Assembly (NCBI GenBank): GCA_944389395.1
Contig: CALXME010000008.1
Span: 1-44,282 of the forward strand
DNA length: 44,282 bases
From: an uncultured Clostridia bacterium
GTDB lineage: Bacteria; Bacillota; Clostridia; TANB77; CAG-508
Direction of reading: 5' to 3'
This document shows, in pieces, positions 35,870-43,253 of this stretch (positions are counted from its first letter, which is position 1; each line of letters starts with the position of its first letter). The position numbers and the translations under genes were made by a program. The notes beneath the pieces were generated by a model. The model searched no databases, was not told where the DNA came from, and saw only the letters and a program-made list of their open reading frames with translations.

Positions 35870-36586
35870 CTATTTTAATATTCTTTCCACTTCTTGTTTT
35901 GACAAAAAACGCCACTTGCCAAGAGGCAAATCTTTAACATCAATTCCAGAAATTTTACTTCGATGCAAAGCCAAAACAGGATAGCCTACTGCTTCACACA
36001 TCTTTCTTATTTGTCTATTTTTACCTTCATGAATTGTAATTTCTAAACGAGAACTATTTTTTTCAAGAATTGTTTTTAAAATCTTAACTTTTGCAGGTTT
36101 TGTTGTATAGTCCCCTATTTTGACACCATTTTTTAAAAGTTCCACATCTTGTTTAGTAACAATCCCCTTTATTGTAACAGTATAAGTTTTATCTATTTCA
36201 TGTTTTGGATGTGTTACTTGATATACAAAATCACCATCATTTGTTAAAATTAATGCCCCTGAAGTATACATATCTAGCCTTCCTACTGGAACAATTCTTT
36301 GTTTTACTTTTACTAAATCTAATACAGATGGTCTTTTAAATTGGTCATTTACTGTTGTTACATACCCGATAGGTTTATTTAATAAAATATATATATTATT
36401 TTCTTTTTCTTTTATTTTTTTATCTTGATATAATACAATATCTTTTTGTGGATTTATTTTAGTCCCTAATTCATAGACAATTTGTCCATTTACTTTTATT
36501 TTCCCCTGTTTAATTAATTCTTCTGCTTTCCTTCTAGATGTTATTCCACAATCAGCTATGTATTTTTGCAATCTTACTTCTTCCAT
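35870..36586 (-). CDS. rluB: 23S rRNA pseudouridine synthase of the RsuA/RluB family
   Basis: This 238-residue enzyme has an N-terminal S4 RNA-binding domain (VRLQKYIADCGITSRRKAEELIKQGKIKVNGQIVYELGTKI) and the catalytic domain. The catalytic aspartate is in VGRLDMYTSGALILTNDGDFVYQVTHPKHEIDKTYTV, a typical RluB/E/RsuA motif, and GKNRQIRKMCEAVGYPVLALHRSKI is in the C-terminal part. It isomerises uridine in rRNA; the exact site is not readable from sequence. It is separated by only 5 nt from the preceding rluD gene and probably co-transcribed with lspA-rluD. Confidence 0.92.
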   Translation of the reverse strand: MEEVRLQKYIADCGITSRRKAEELIKQGKIKVNGQIVYELGTKINPQKDIVLYQDKKIKEKENNIYILLNKPIGYVTTVNDQFKRPSVLDLVKVKQRIVPVGRLDMYTSGALILTNDGDFVYQVTHPKHEIDKTYTVTIKGIVTKQDVELLKNGVKIGDYTTKPAKVKILKTILEKNSSRLEITIHEGKNRQIRKMCEAVGYPVLALHRSKISGIDVKDLPLGKWRFLSKQEVERILK

Positions 36587-36591
36587 TTTTA

Positions 36592-37489
36592 TTATCCCTC
36601 GATTAATTTTTTCATGTACTCAGGTAACTCTGCTTCTAATTTCATTTCCTTTCCTGTAATAGGATGTTTAAATTCCAAACTTTTCGCATGTAATGCTTGT
36701 CCTTTTATTCCCCATTTATTTTTTCCACTAGAATAAGTCGTATCTCCTATTAAAGGATAGCCTATTTGTGATAAATGTACCCTTATTTGATGAGTCCTTC
36801 CAGTTTCGATATTTACTTCTAATACTGTATAATCATCAAATCTTTTTAAAACCTTAAAATGCGTAATCGCTTCTTTTCCTTTTTTCGTCACTGCCATTTT
36901 TTTTCTGTCCTTTTCACTTCTTCCGATTGGCATATTAATCGTTGCCTCATTTTCTTTTACAACACCTCTAACAACTGCTATATAAGTCTTTTTAACCTCA
37001 TGCTTTTTTATCTGTTCACTTAAATTTATATGAGCTTTATCATTTTTAGCAACAATAATAATTCCGAGAAGTATCTTTATCCAATCGATGCACGATTCCT
37101 GGTCTAATCTCTCCCCCTATACCAGATAAAGAATCTTTGCAAATAGCCATAATTGCATTAACAAGTGTACCATCTGGATTTCCATTAGCAGGATGAACTA
37201 CCATACCTTTAGGCTTATTCACTACAATAATATCATTATCTTCATAGATAATTTCCAAAGGTATATTTTGTGCCTTTAAAGTAATTTCTTTTGGTTGCTC
37301 CTCTTCTAAAGTAATTTCATCCTTTTCTTGTACCTTATAAGATGGCTTTACTTTTTTATCATTTACTTTTATCATTTCTTTTTCTATTAACCTTTGTATA
37401 GTAACTCTTGACAAATCCGCATTTTTCTCTGATAAATAACAATCTATTCTTTTATTAGTTTCTTCTTGGTTTACAACAAATTTTTTCAT
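36592..37489 (-). CDS. rluD: 23S rRNA pseudouridine synthase RluD family, requires +1 frameshift at CGG
   Basis: The first frame (37489 to a TAA after 147 codons) gives an S4 domain (NKRIDCYLSEKNADLSRVTIQRLIEKEMIKVNDKKVKPSYKVQ) and then VVNKPKGMVVHPANGN and the catalytic GIVHRLDKDTS. The zero frame then reads CGG-AAT-TAT and soon stops. Skipping the C (plus position 37066) gives ACT-TCT-GGA-ATT, restoring HRLDKDTSGIIIVAKND and continuing through MPIGRSEKDRKKMAV and TGRTHQIRVHLSQIGYPLIGDTTY to the natural stop, for about 298 residues in total, a normal length. Everything else is intact. It sits in the standard lspA-rluD order, with the lspA stop 2 nt upstream. Loss of the shift would leave the catalytic Asp without the rest of the fold, so the protein should be inactive. 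Confidence 0.88.
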
Positions 37490-37491
37490 AA

Positions 37492-38022
37492 TTATTCCTT
37501 CTCATTTTTTATGTTCTTTTCTTCTTTACTTTTTCTCCATTCATTTACTGTAAATGATGCAAATCTAGCAACAATACATATCCAACCAATTATAATAAAT
37601 ATATCAGCTAAATTTAAAATAGGAAGTGGTACCACATTTGTAAAATCAATATATTCTACTACATAACCTCTTACTAATCTATCTATTAGGTTACTAATAC
37701 CTCCTGCTAATACAAAACTCAAAAAAATTTTCAATTTAGTATCTACAAATTGATTTTCGATTTTTAGAAATCTATAAACAATACCTAATACAATGATATT
37801 AGTAAAAACATATAAAATCGTAGAGTCTGTATCTACTCCATAAGTTCCTTGCGTGTTTTGTACAATGTGAAATTGTAATACATTTGGAATAACAGTAATA
37901 TCTCCTATCACTGATAATATTATTTTGATAATTTGGTCTACAATAAGAATAGCAAAGATAATAACATAAATATGTTTTTTCTTTTCCTTCACCTTAATTA
38001 AATCTTTTTTAATTTGTTCCAT
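37492..38022 (-). CDS. lspA: Lipoprotein signal peptidase (signal peptidase II)
   Basis: This 176-residue membrane protease cleaves the signal peptide of prolipoproteins after lipidation. It has four helices, and the catalytic aspartates are in FVLAGGISNLIDRLVRGYVVEYIDFTNV and PILNLADIFIIIGWI. QNTQGTYGVD is equivalent to the conserved NxGxxFG region, although the usual pattern is altered. A Lys-rich C-terminal tail (NEWRKSKEEKNIKNEKE) follows the last helix. It precedes rluD by 2 nt, the classical order in Bacillota. Confidence 0.93.
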   Translation of the reverse strand: MEQIKKDLIKVKEKKKHIYVIIFAILIVDQIIKIILSVIGDITVIPNVLQFHIVQNTQGTYGVDTDSTILYVFTNIIVLGIVYRFLKIENQFVDTKLKIFLSFVLAGGISNLIDRLVRGYVVEYIDFTNVVPLPILNLADIFIIIGWICIVARFASFTVNEWRKSKEEKNIKNEKE

Positions 38023-38056
38023 TAATATTTTTTCCCTTTCTCTTAAAGATATTTTC

Positions 38057-39769
38057 CTATTCTTCTTGAGCTACTTTTGCACTTTCTCTTTCATAAATAA
38101 CAAAATATTTATCACTATATAATTCTTTATAATTAGGGTCTTTTGTTTTAGTAATTATCATATTCATTTTTGAATTTTGATAGGTTATTACATGTGTAAT
38201 TTGATATTTTTCAAAAACATCTTCATAAAATCTACTAATATTAGAAGTTTCGATAAAGTCCATAAAAATATCATCTTCTTTGCCACTAAATTCTGGTGCA
38301 TATAAATCTGCGCGTGAATCAATAAATACTGGTATTCCTCTAAATAGCATATAACTTCCATAATTATATTCATTATAAAATCTAGCAAGTCCAATATCAA
38401 TATTTTCTAAAATATAATCACAAGCTTTTGTTGGATAAGTAGATTCATCAACATAAGAGTCATCAAACTTATCTTTACCAAAATCATAAGTTAAATATAC
38501 TGTTCCTGCAGTAAGTAGTAAAATAACTACAACATTAGTAGTAAGTTTTTGTACAAAATAATTTCCGTTTTCAATATACTGTTCTAATACTTCCATTATT
38601 AGTCTATTTAACACAAAAACACCTACAATAGCAAACATTGTTACCTGTCGATGTGACATTAACATTAAATAACACAGTCCTGCAATCATAAACAAATCAC
38701 ATAATCTGAGCTTAGCCTTTGTAAAGATTAAAATTGCTAAAAACATTACTAATACACACATTACCTCTGTTTCATTAGAAAGTGTCATAGGTAAATGTTC
38801 ATTGATATTTTGTGTTGTATTTCCTTGCATTGTTTTTGCTAAATACGTATAAGGTGTATCTCCTAATGGCGTTAATAAGCCTGTTAATGTACATACCAAC
38901 ATAATTAAAATTAAAAAAGGTACAGCATTATTTTTTACTAATTTAATTTTATATGGATTTTTTAAATCTTTTGTTCTTTTTACTTTTACTCTATCTATTT
39001 TTTCTTCTAGTTCTTTTAATTCATCTGTAATTTGTTGCACTTTTTCTTTTTGTCCTATTTTTTTAGATAAATATTGTATTTTTATCTTTTTCCATAACAC
39101 TTCCCATTTGCGATAAATAATAATTTCACCTAACAATGCTATTAAATATTCTGCAATATATGGTAAATATAATACAAAATAAAATGGCCAAACTGCTACA
39201 TGTAAATTAGCAATTAAAATAGGTATTATAATAAGTCCTAATACATACCTTTTTTTCTTTGTTTCTAAAAATTTTTCTATGAAATAAATCGTAAATACAA
39301 ATAAAATAAAGGTTACTAATTGTGCTCTTGCTGCAATATAATCTCTTATTAAATACATTACTCCTATTGTTAAAATAAAAGAAATTAATTTGTTTTTAAC
39401 TAATTTTGTATTTGTTACATAAATACTAACTCCTAATATAACAGATAAAATACAAGTTACAATATAAATGCCATTCATACCAAAGAAATTATAAATCTGA
39501 TATGTTAACCAATCATATAGCCAATGTGGATATGTATATGCTAAATCCTCATGCCAAGAAAAAGGGTCTTTCATATCAATTCCTTCTCGTGCAATATGTT
39601 CTCCTATTTTTATGGTATAATAAGTATCATTTTGAAAAGTAACAGGAGTTAATGCAATACTAAATACTGATATTAAAATAATTGCTAAAATAGTAAAAAC
39701 AAAACTTTTATTTAAAATCTTTTTTATTTTACTCTTTTGTGATTTTTTGTCTATTTTTGATTCTGTCAT
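38057..39769 (-). CDS. Large polytopic membrane protein, possible GT-C-type fold
   Basis: This 570-residue protein has a basic N-terminus, about 11 membrane helices and a C-terminal soluble part of about 100 residues. Early in the sequence the loop FQNDTYYTIKIGEHIAREGIDMKDPFSWHEDLAYTYPHWLYDWLTYQIYNFFG resembles the first extracytoplasmic loop of GT-C glycosyltransferases or DUF2079/DUF6798-type proteins. A basic coiled cytoplasmic loop (QITDELKELEEKIDRVKVKRTKDLKNPY) splits the helices. The end (GSYMLFRGIPVFIDSRADLYAPEFSGKEDDIFMDFIETSNISRFYEDVFEKYQITHVI) is soluble and could be the extracytoplasmic domain. No activity was identified. It probably belongs to the lspA-rluD-rluB transcript. Confidence 0.65.
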   Translation of the reverse strand: MTESKIDKKSQKSKIKKILNKSFVFTILAIILISVFSIALTPVTFQNDTYYTIKIGEHIAREGIDMKDPFSWHEDLAYTYPHWLYDWLTYQIYNFFGMNGIYIVTCILSVILGVSIYVTNTKLVKNKLISFILTIGVMYLIRDYIAARAQLVTFILFVFTIYFIEKFLETKKKRYVLGLIIIPILIANLHVAVWPFYFVLYLPYIAEYLIALLGEIIIYRKWEVLWKKIKIQYLSKKIGQKEKVQQITDELKELEEKIDRVKVKRTKDLKNPYKIKLVKNNAVPFLILIMLVCTLTGLLTPLGDTPYTYLAKTMQGNTTQNINEHLPMTLSNETEVMCVLVMFLAILIFTKAKLRLCDLFMIAGLCYLMLMSHRQVTMFAIVGVFVLNRLIMEVLEQYIENGNYFVQKLTTNVVVILLLTAGTVYLTYDFGKDKFDDSYVDESTYPTKACDYILENIDIGLARFYNEYNYGSYMLFRGIPVFIDSRADLYAPEFSGKEDDIFMDFIETSNISRFYEDVFEKYQITHVITYQNSKMNMIITKTKDPNYKELYSDKYFVIYERESAKVAQEE

Positions 39770-39810
39770 AAAAACTTTCTCCTCATTTTTTTATTTGCTC
39801 AAATTATATC

Positions 39811-39850
39811 AAAAAGAGTTTGAAAAAACTAGTCTTTTCAAACTCTTTTT
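39811..39850 (-). terminator. Terminator after the SSB-like gene
   Basis: A 17-bp A/T-rich stem (AAAAAGAGTTTGAAAA with its complement) with a short loop and T run, between the SSB stop and the membrane-protein gene. Confidence 0.85.
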
Positions 39851-39870
39851 ACATTTTATCGCTCGAAATC

Positions 39871-40566
39871 TTATACAGCTTCTTGATTTTCTTCTATTTT
39901 TGTTTCATCCTTTTCTTCTATTACTTCCAAACTTCCAACAGAAACCTCATAAGCTATTCTAGTTTCAGAAGTTCCATCTTCATGTTTCTTTTCATAAGTT
40001 CTAGATTGTACTCTTCCTACTAATTTTACTTGTGTTCCTACTTCTAAATTTTGACAAAATCTAGCATTTCTTCCCCAAGCAATACAAGGAATATAATCTG
40101 ATTTATTATATGCTCTGTTAACTGCTAATAATAAATCTGCTATTTCTCTTCCAAAAGGTGTTTGACGATAAATAGGTTTTTTACAAATATAGCCGATTAG
40201 TACTACCTCATTTGTAATAATATCTTTTCTTACCATTTCATTGTCTAACTCTTCTGGTTCTTCTTCAATTTCTTGTAAATCTTTTGCAAACACTGTTAAA
40301 ATTAATCTATTTTTTTCATTTTCATAGCTATTGTAAGATCTAAATTGTCCTTTAATCAATAATTTTTTTCCTTCTGTTAAAGTATCCTCTTTCAACAATC
40401 TTTCTGATATAGTGATTGGAATAATGTCTGCATTACCACTTAAACGTGGAATAGATAAATTAAAAATATAAAATCTCTCTCCATAAATTTCATGGCTAAA
40501 TTTCTTTTCTCCTGTAACTTTTCCAACTAATGTTAAATAGTTGTTTTCTAAATAACTTGTATCCAA
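39871..40566 (-). CDS. Single-stranded DNA-binding-like protein with two OB folds
   Basis: This 231-residue protein carries two OB-fold units. The first (YLTLVGKVTGEKKFSHEIYGERFYIFNLSIPRLSGNADIIPITISERLL) has a PriB/SSB-like pattern. The second (NEVVLIGYICKKPIYRQTPFGREIADLLLAVNRAYNKSDYIPCIAWGRNARFCQNLEVGTQVKLVGRVQSRTYE) is a normal SSB OB fold. It lacks the usual acidic C-terminal DDDIPF-type tip. I place the start at the TTG ending at 40566, because a perfect AAGGAGG lies 8 nt upstream; a longer ATG-started version would contain that site in its coding part. A clear SigmaA promoter sits at 40631-40659. It is probably not the housekeeping SSB. Confidence 0.85.
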   Translation of the reverse strand: MDTSYLENNYLTLVGKVTGEKKFSHEIYGERFYIFNLSIPRLSGNADIIPITISERLLKEDTLTEGKKLLIKGQFRSYNSYENEKNRLILTVFAKDLQEIEEEPEELDNEMVRKDIITNEVVLIGYICKKPIYRQTPFGREIADLLLAVNRAYNKSDYIPCIAWGRNARFCQNLEVGTQVKLVGRVQSRTYEKKHEDGTSETRIAYEVSVGSLEVIEEKDETKIEENQEAV

Positions 40567-40630
40567 TTTCTTTTCCTCCTTAAATTTTTTATCTTTCATT
40601 TGTTTACGCTCAAGTCAACTTACATTACCT

Positions 40631-40659
40631 ATTATACAACATTTTTTTGGTTTTGTCTA
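40631..40659 (-). promoter_or_regulatory. SigmaA promoter for the SSB-like gene
   Basis: Minus strand: TAGACA (40654-40659), 17 nt, TATAAT (40631-40636). Confidence 0.7.
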
Positions 40660-40712
40660 CATAAAAAGTTAAATTAAGTTAAAAAAACCAGTTTTTTCTA
40701 AGTTTTTGAAGA

Positions 40713-41213
40713 TTATTTTTCTGAAAAAAGAAGAAAAATAATCACAACAACCAAAATATCTTGTGGCGATAACTTATAGTTTTCATCTATTTTTAAAATT
40801 TTTTCTCCCATTTCAATTTCTTCACCTTCTATGTTTATAAAACTTCTTTGTAATGCAATTAAAGCATTTTCTTCATTGATACTTGAAATTGTTACTGTAG
40901 ATTTTTGATTTAATCCATAAGTAATAATCGTCATTTTTTCCTTTTCTAGAAATTCTAACGGAATAGTACTATCTGCATTTAAAACAAGATATTTAGCTTC
41001 TAAACACAATTTTTTTACCATCTGCTTCTGTGGTAACATATTTTCAAAAGGGCATGTAATGATAATGATATCAAATTTTACATGTTTTATATTTTCTATA
41101 CTTTTAGAATTAATATGAATAATTTGATATGCTCTTTCTTTTTGTTGATGATAAATATACTGTTTTATACTTTCAAAATTTTTAGAATTTGCAATAATTC
41201 CAATGAAAGACAT
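40713..41213 (-). CDS. Unknown small protein
   Basis: This 166-residue protein has an alpha/beta pattern: MSFIGIIANSKNFESIKQYI, VKFDIIIITCPFENML, KYLVLNADSTIPLEFLEKEKMTIITYGLNQKSTVTISSINEEN and IEGEEIEMGEKILKIDENYKLSPQDILVVVIIFLLFSEK. The VLNADST / TYGLNQKSTVTISS part recalls the central domain of Mur ligases (residues after the NADD motif), without an ATP-binding P-loop. It could therefore be a truncated or regulatory Mur-ligase relative; that is a weak similarity by eye. An AAGGAGTAG site precedes the ATG. It follows the interrupted deacetylase gene after 57 nt. Confidence 0.55.
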   Translation of the reverse strand: MSFIGIIANSKNFESIKQYIYHQQKERAYQIIHINSKSIENIKHVKFDIIIITCPFENMLPQKQMVKKLCLEAKYLVLNADSTIPLEFLEKEKMTIITYGLNQKSTVTISSINEENALIALQRSFINIEGEEIEMGEKILKIDENYKLSPQDILVVVIIFLLFSEK

Positions 41214-41270
41214 CTTCTACTCCTTGAACTTTTCTTTTTATATTATTTCCCTTTTTGGTAATTTTATACA

Positions 41271-41862
41271 TTATTTTTTAGGAACTACTTTATATTGTTC
41301 TCCATTGGCATCAATTTGTGCATTTTCTTGATAAATCAAATCTGAAACTTTTACAATGTCTAATCCTTTTGCTTTTATATTTTTCAATAACATATCTAAA
41401 CTGTCTGCTGTATGTTTTGTACCATTGTGCATTAAAATAATATCTCCTTCTTTTAACTTACTGTCTAACTTTTTCCACATTTCTTCTCCTGTTAAGCCTG
41501 TATAATCTAAGGTATCTAAACTCCATTGAATAACCTGATATCCCTTATCTTTTGCAGCTTGTATTACTGTATTATTATATTCTCCATAAGGAGCTCTATA
41601 TATTTTTGTTCTACTTCCTGTTATCTTTTCAATTTTATCATTGCTTTTTTCTATTTCTTCTATGTTTTTATCATAGCTTAAATTGTTGACATGAGGATGT
41701 GTATCACTATGACTAGCTATTTCATGTCCAGCTTGATGAATTTTCTGTACCGCTTCTGGAAATTTTTCTATCCAATTTCCTACCATAAAAAATGTTATTT
41801 TTACTTGGTTTGCTTCTAATGTATCTAAAATATTGTCTATATCGTCTGCATTCCAGTCGCAA
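41271..41862 (-). pseudogene. 3' part of a polysaccharide deacetylase gene, cut by the right-hand element
   Basis: The NodB-type deacetylase fold is present from the middle of motif 1. The frame reads CDWNADDIDNILDTLEANQVKITFFMVGNW, where related Clostridia proteins have FDC(A/D)WG-DDI preceded by the family N-terminus. Upstream of the Cys codon (about 41862) the frame enters unrelated sequence and meets a stop near 41890, so the first third is missing. Metal-binding HSDTHPHV (motif 2), RAPYGEYN (motif 3) and DIILMHNGTKHTADSL (motif 5) are intact. Only a shorter internal start (near 41786) could be used, giving an enzyme lacking the first catalytic aspartates. The family includes the sporulation deacetylase PdaB. 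The match of the cut site to a mobile-element end is strong. Confidence 0.75.
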
Positions 41863-41891
41863 TTTCTTTTGTGATAGATATTTATTTAATA

Positions 41892-41934
41892 AAAACTATC
41901 CTAACTTTTATTTTTACTTTGGTTGGATAGTTTT
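41892..41934 (-). terminator. Terminator after the AAA/DUF4143 gene
   Basis: AAAACTATCC (41892-41901) pairs with GGATAGTTTT (41925-41934), T-rich after the stem on the minus strand. It lies between the ATPase stop and the element boundary. Confidence 0.7.
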
Positions 41935-41938
41935 CATT

Positions 41939-43150
41939 TTATAATTCAATTCTGCCTAATAAAAAATCTATTGCACTTATTTGTTTTATTCCATTATAAT
42001 TGTTTGTATCATAATCAAGTGTAATTAGATACTTTTTATAGTGATTAGATATTGATTCTAATGATTTTAATTCTCTTTGTAATGTCTGTTCTTCTCTAAC
42101 AGATAGTGCTACTTGTATATATATATATTCATCTTCTGTTTCTACCACGAAATCTACTTCTGTATCTTCATTTTTTCCTATATATACTCTATATCCTTTT
42201 CTTTTTAATTCCAAAAATATTATATTTTCTAATATATGTCCTAAATCTTTATTGTTATTTCTTCCAAGTAAATATGTCCTTAACCCTAAATCTGATAAAT
42301 AATATTTTTCCTGCGTTTTTAAAAGTTGTTTTCCTTTTATATCAAATCTATTTACTCTATACAATACATAACTTTCCAATAAACTATTTACATATTCTTC
42401 AATTGTATGAACGGAATTTTTTCTACCATTAGAAGCTAAAGTATCACTTATCTTTTTAGTTGAAATATTAGAACCAATGCTATCAAATAAAAATCTACAT
42501 ATACTTTCAAGCATCATGATATCATTTACTTTTTTTCTATTTATAACATCTTTTACAATTACTGTATTATAAATACTATCTAAATAATCCAGTTTCTCTT
42601 TAGAATTTTCTAAGTTTATAAGATATGGAAATCCGCCATACATACTGTATTCATTATATTTTTTAAGCTCATTTTCTTCACCATAGTAACTTAAATATTC
42701 TTTAAATGACAATGGTAATACATGTATTTGAATATATCTACCAGTTAAGTATGTTGCAAGTTCTCCTGATAACATATATGAGTTTGATCCAGTTATATAT
42801 ATATCTAAATAATCTCTTAACAATAAACTATCTATACATTTTTGAAACTCTTTTACATTCTGTATTTCATCTAAAAACACATAATTCATAAATTTTTTAT
42901 CTGCTTTTTCTATAATATAGTCATGCAATTTTTGAAAATCCAACAATTCTCTATTATCATTATCTTCAAAATTAATTGATATAATATTTTTTTCTAGTAC
43001 TCCACTATCAATTAATTCTTTTTTAAATTCATTTAGAATAGTTGACTTTCCTGAACGCCTTATACCTGTTATTACTTTTATTATTTGTTTATCTTTATAT
43101 GTTCTTATTTTATTCATATATTCTTCACGATATATTATTTTTTCTTTCAT
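41939..43150 (-). CDS. AAA-family ATPase with DUF4143 domain
   Basis: This 403-residue protein has an N-terminal AAA_14-type ATPase: Walker A GIRRSGKSTILNEFK (residues 30-45), Walker B in YVFLDEIQNV, and a sensor-like GSNSYMLSGELATYLTGR. The C-terminal DUF4143 half ends in a nuclease-like motif region (GHILENIIFLELKRKGYRVYIGKNEDTEVDFVVETEDEYIYIQVALS), with E-x-K-like and D-F-V patterns of the PD-(D/E)xK fold. Such proteins are common in mobile elements and archaeal/bacterial genomes; the cell role is unclear. The start is the ATG ending at 43150 (AGGTG 8 nt upstream). It has its own promoter and lies between the recombinase and the element boundary. Confidence 0.85.
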   Translation of the reverse strand: MKEKIIYREEYMNKIRTYKDKQIIKVITGIRRSGKSTILNEFKKELIDSGVLEKNIISINFEDNDNRELLDFQKLHDYIIEKADKKFMNYVFLDEIQNVKEFQKCIDSLLLRDYLDIYITGSNSYMLSGELATYLTGRYIQIHVLPLSFKEYLSYYGEENELKKYNEYSMYGGFPYLINLENSKEKLDYLDSIYNTVIVKDVINRKKVNDIMMLESICRFLFDSIGSNISTKKISDTLASNGRKNSVHTIEEYVNSLLESYVLYRVNRFDIKGKQLLKTQEKYYLSDLGLRTYLLGRNNNKDLGHILENIIFLELKRKGYRVYIGKNEDTEVDFVVETEDEYIYIQVALSVREEQTLQRELKSLESISNHYKKYLITLDYDTNNYNGIKQISAIDFLLGRIEL

Positions 43151-43167
43151 CTTAATCACCTAATTAT

Positions 43168-43222
43168 ATTTTAACTTCTTTTTTGTATTTTGTCAAGTTT
43201 TTGCTTATTTAAGCAAAAACTT
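43168..43222 (-). promoter_or_regulatory. SigmaA promoter with overlapping palindromic operator
   Basis: Minus strand: TTGACA (43191-43196), 17 nt, TAAAAT (43168-43173). Immediately upstream and overlapping the -35 by two bases is a perfect inverted repeat (13-bp arms 43195-43207 and 43210-43222, 2-nt spacer). It has no T run after it, so it looks like an operator rather than a terminator for the recombinase gene that ends at 43254. Confidence 0.65.
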
Positions 43223-43253
43223 TTGTAAAATCGAATGTTTTTGCTATATATTT

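Noticed and set aside
41786..41890. Deacetylase start at the internal ATG as a complete short gene
   Set aside because: The frame continues upstream with family sequence to about 41862 (CDWNADD), so the ATG at 41786 is internal and the gene is truncated.
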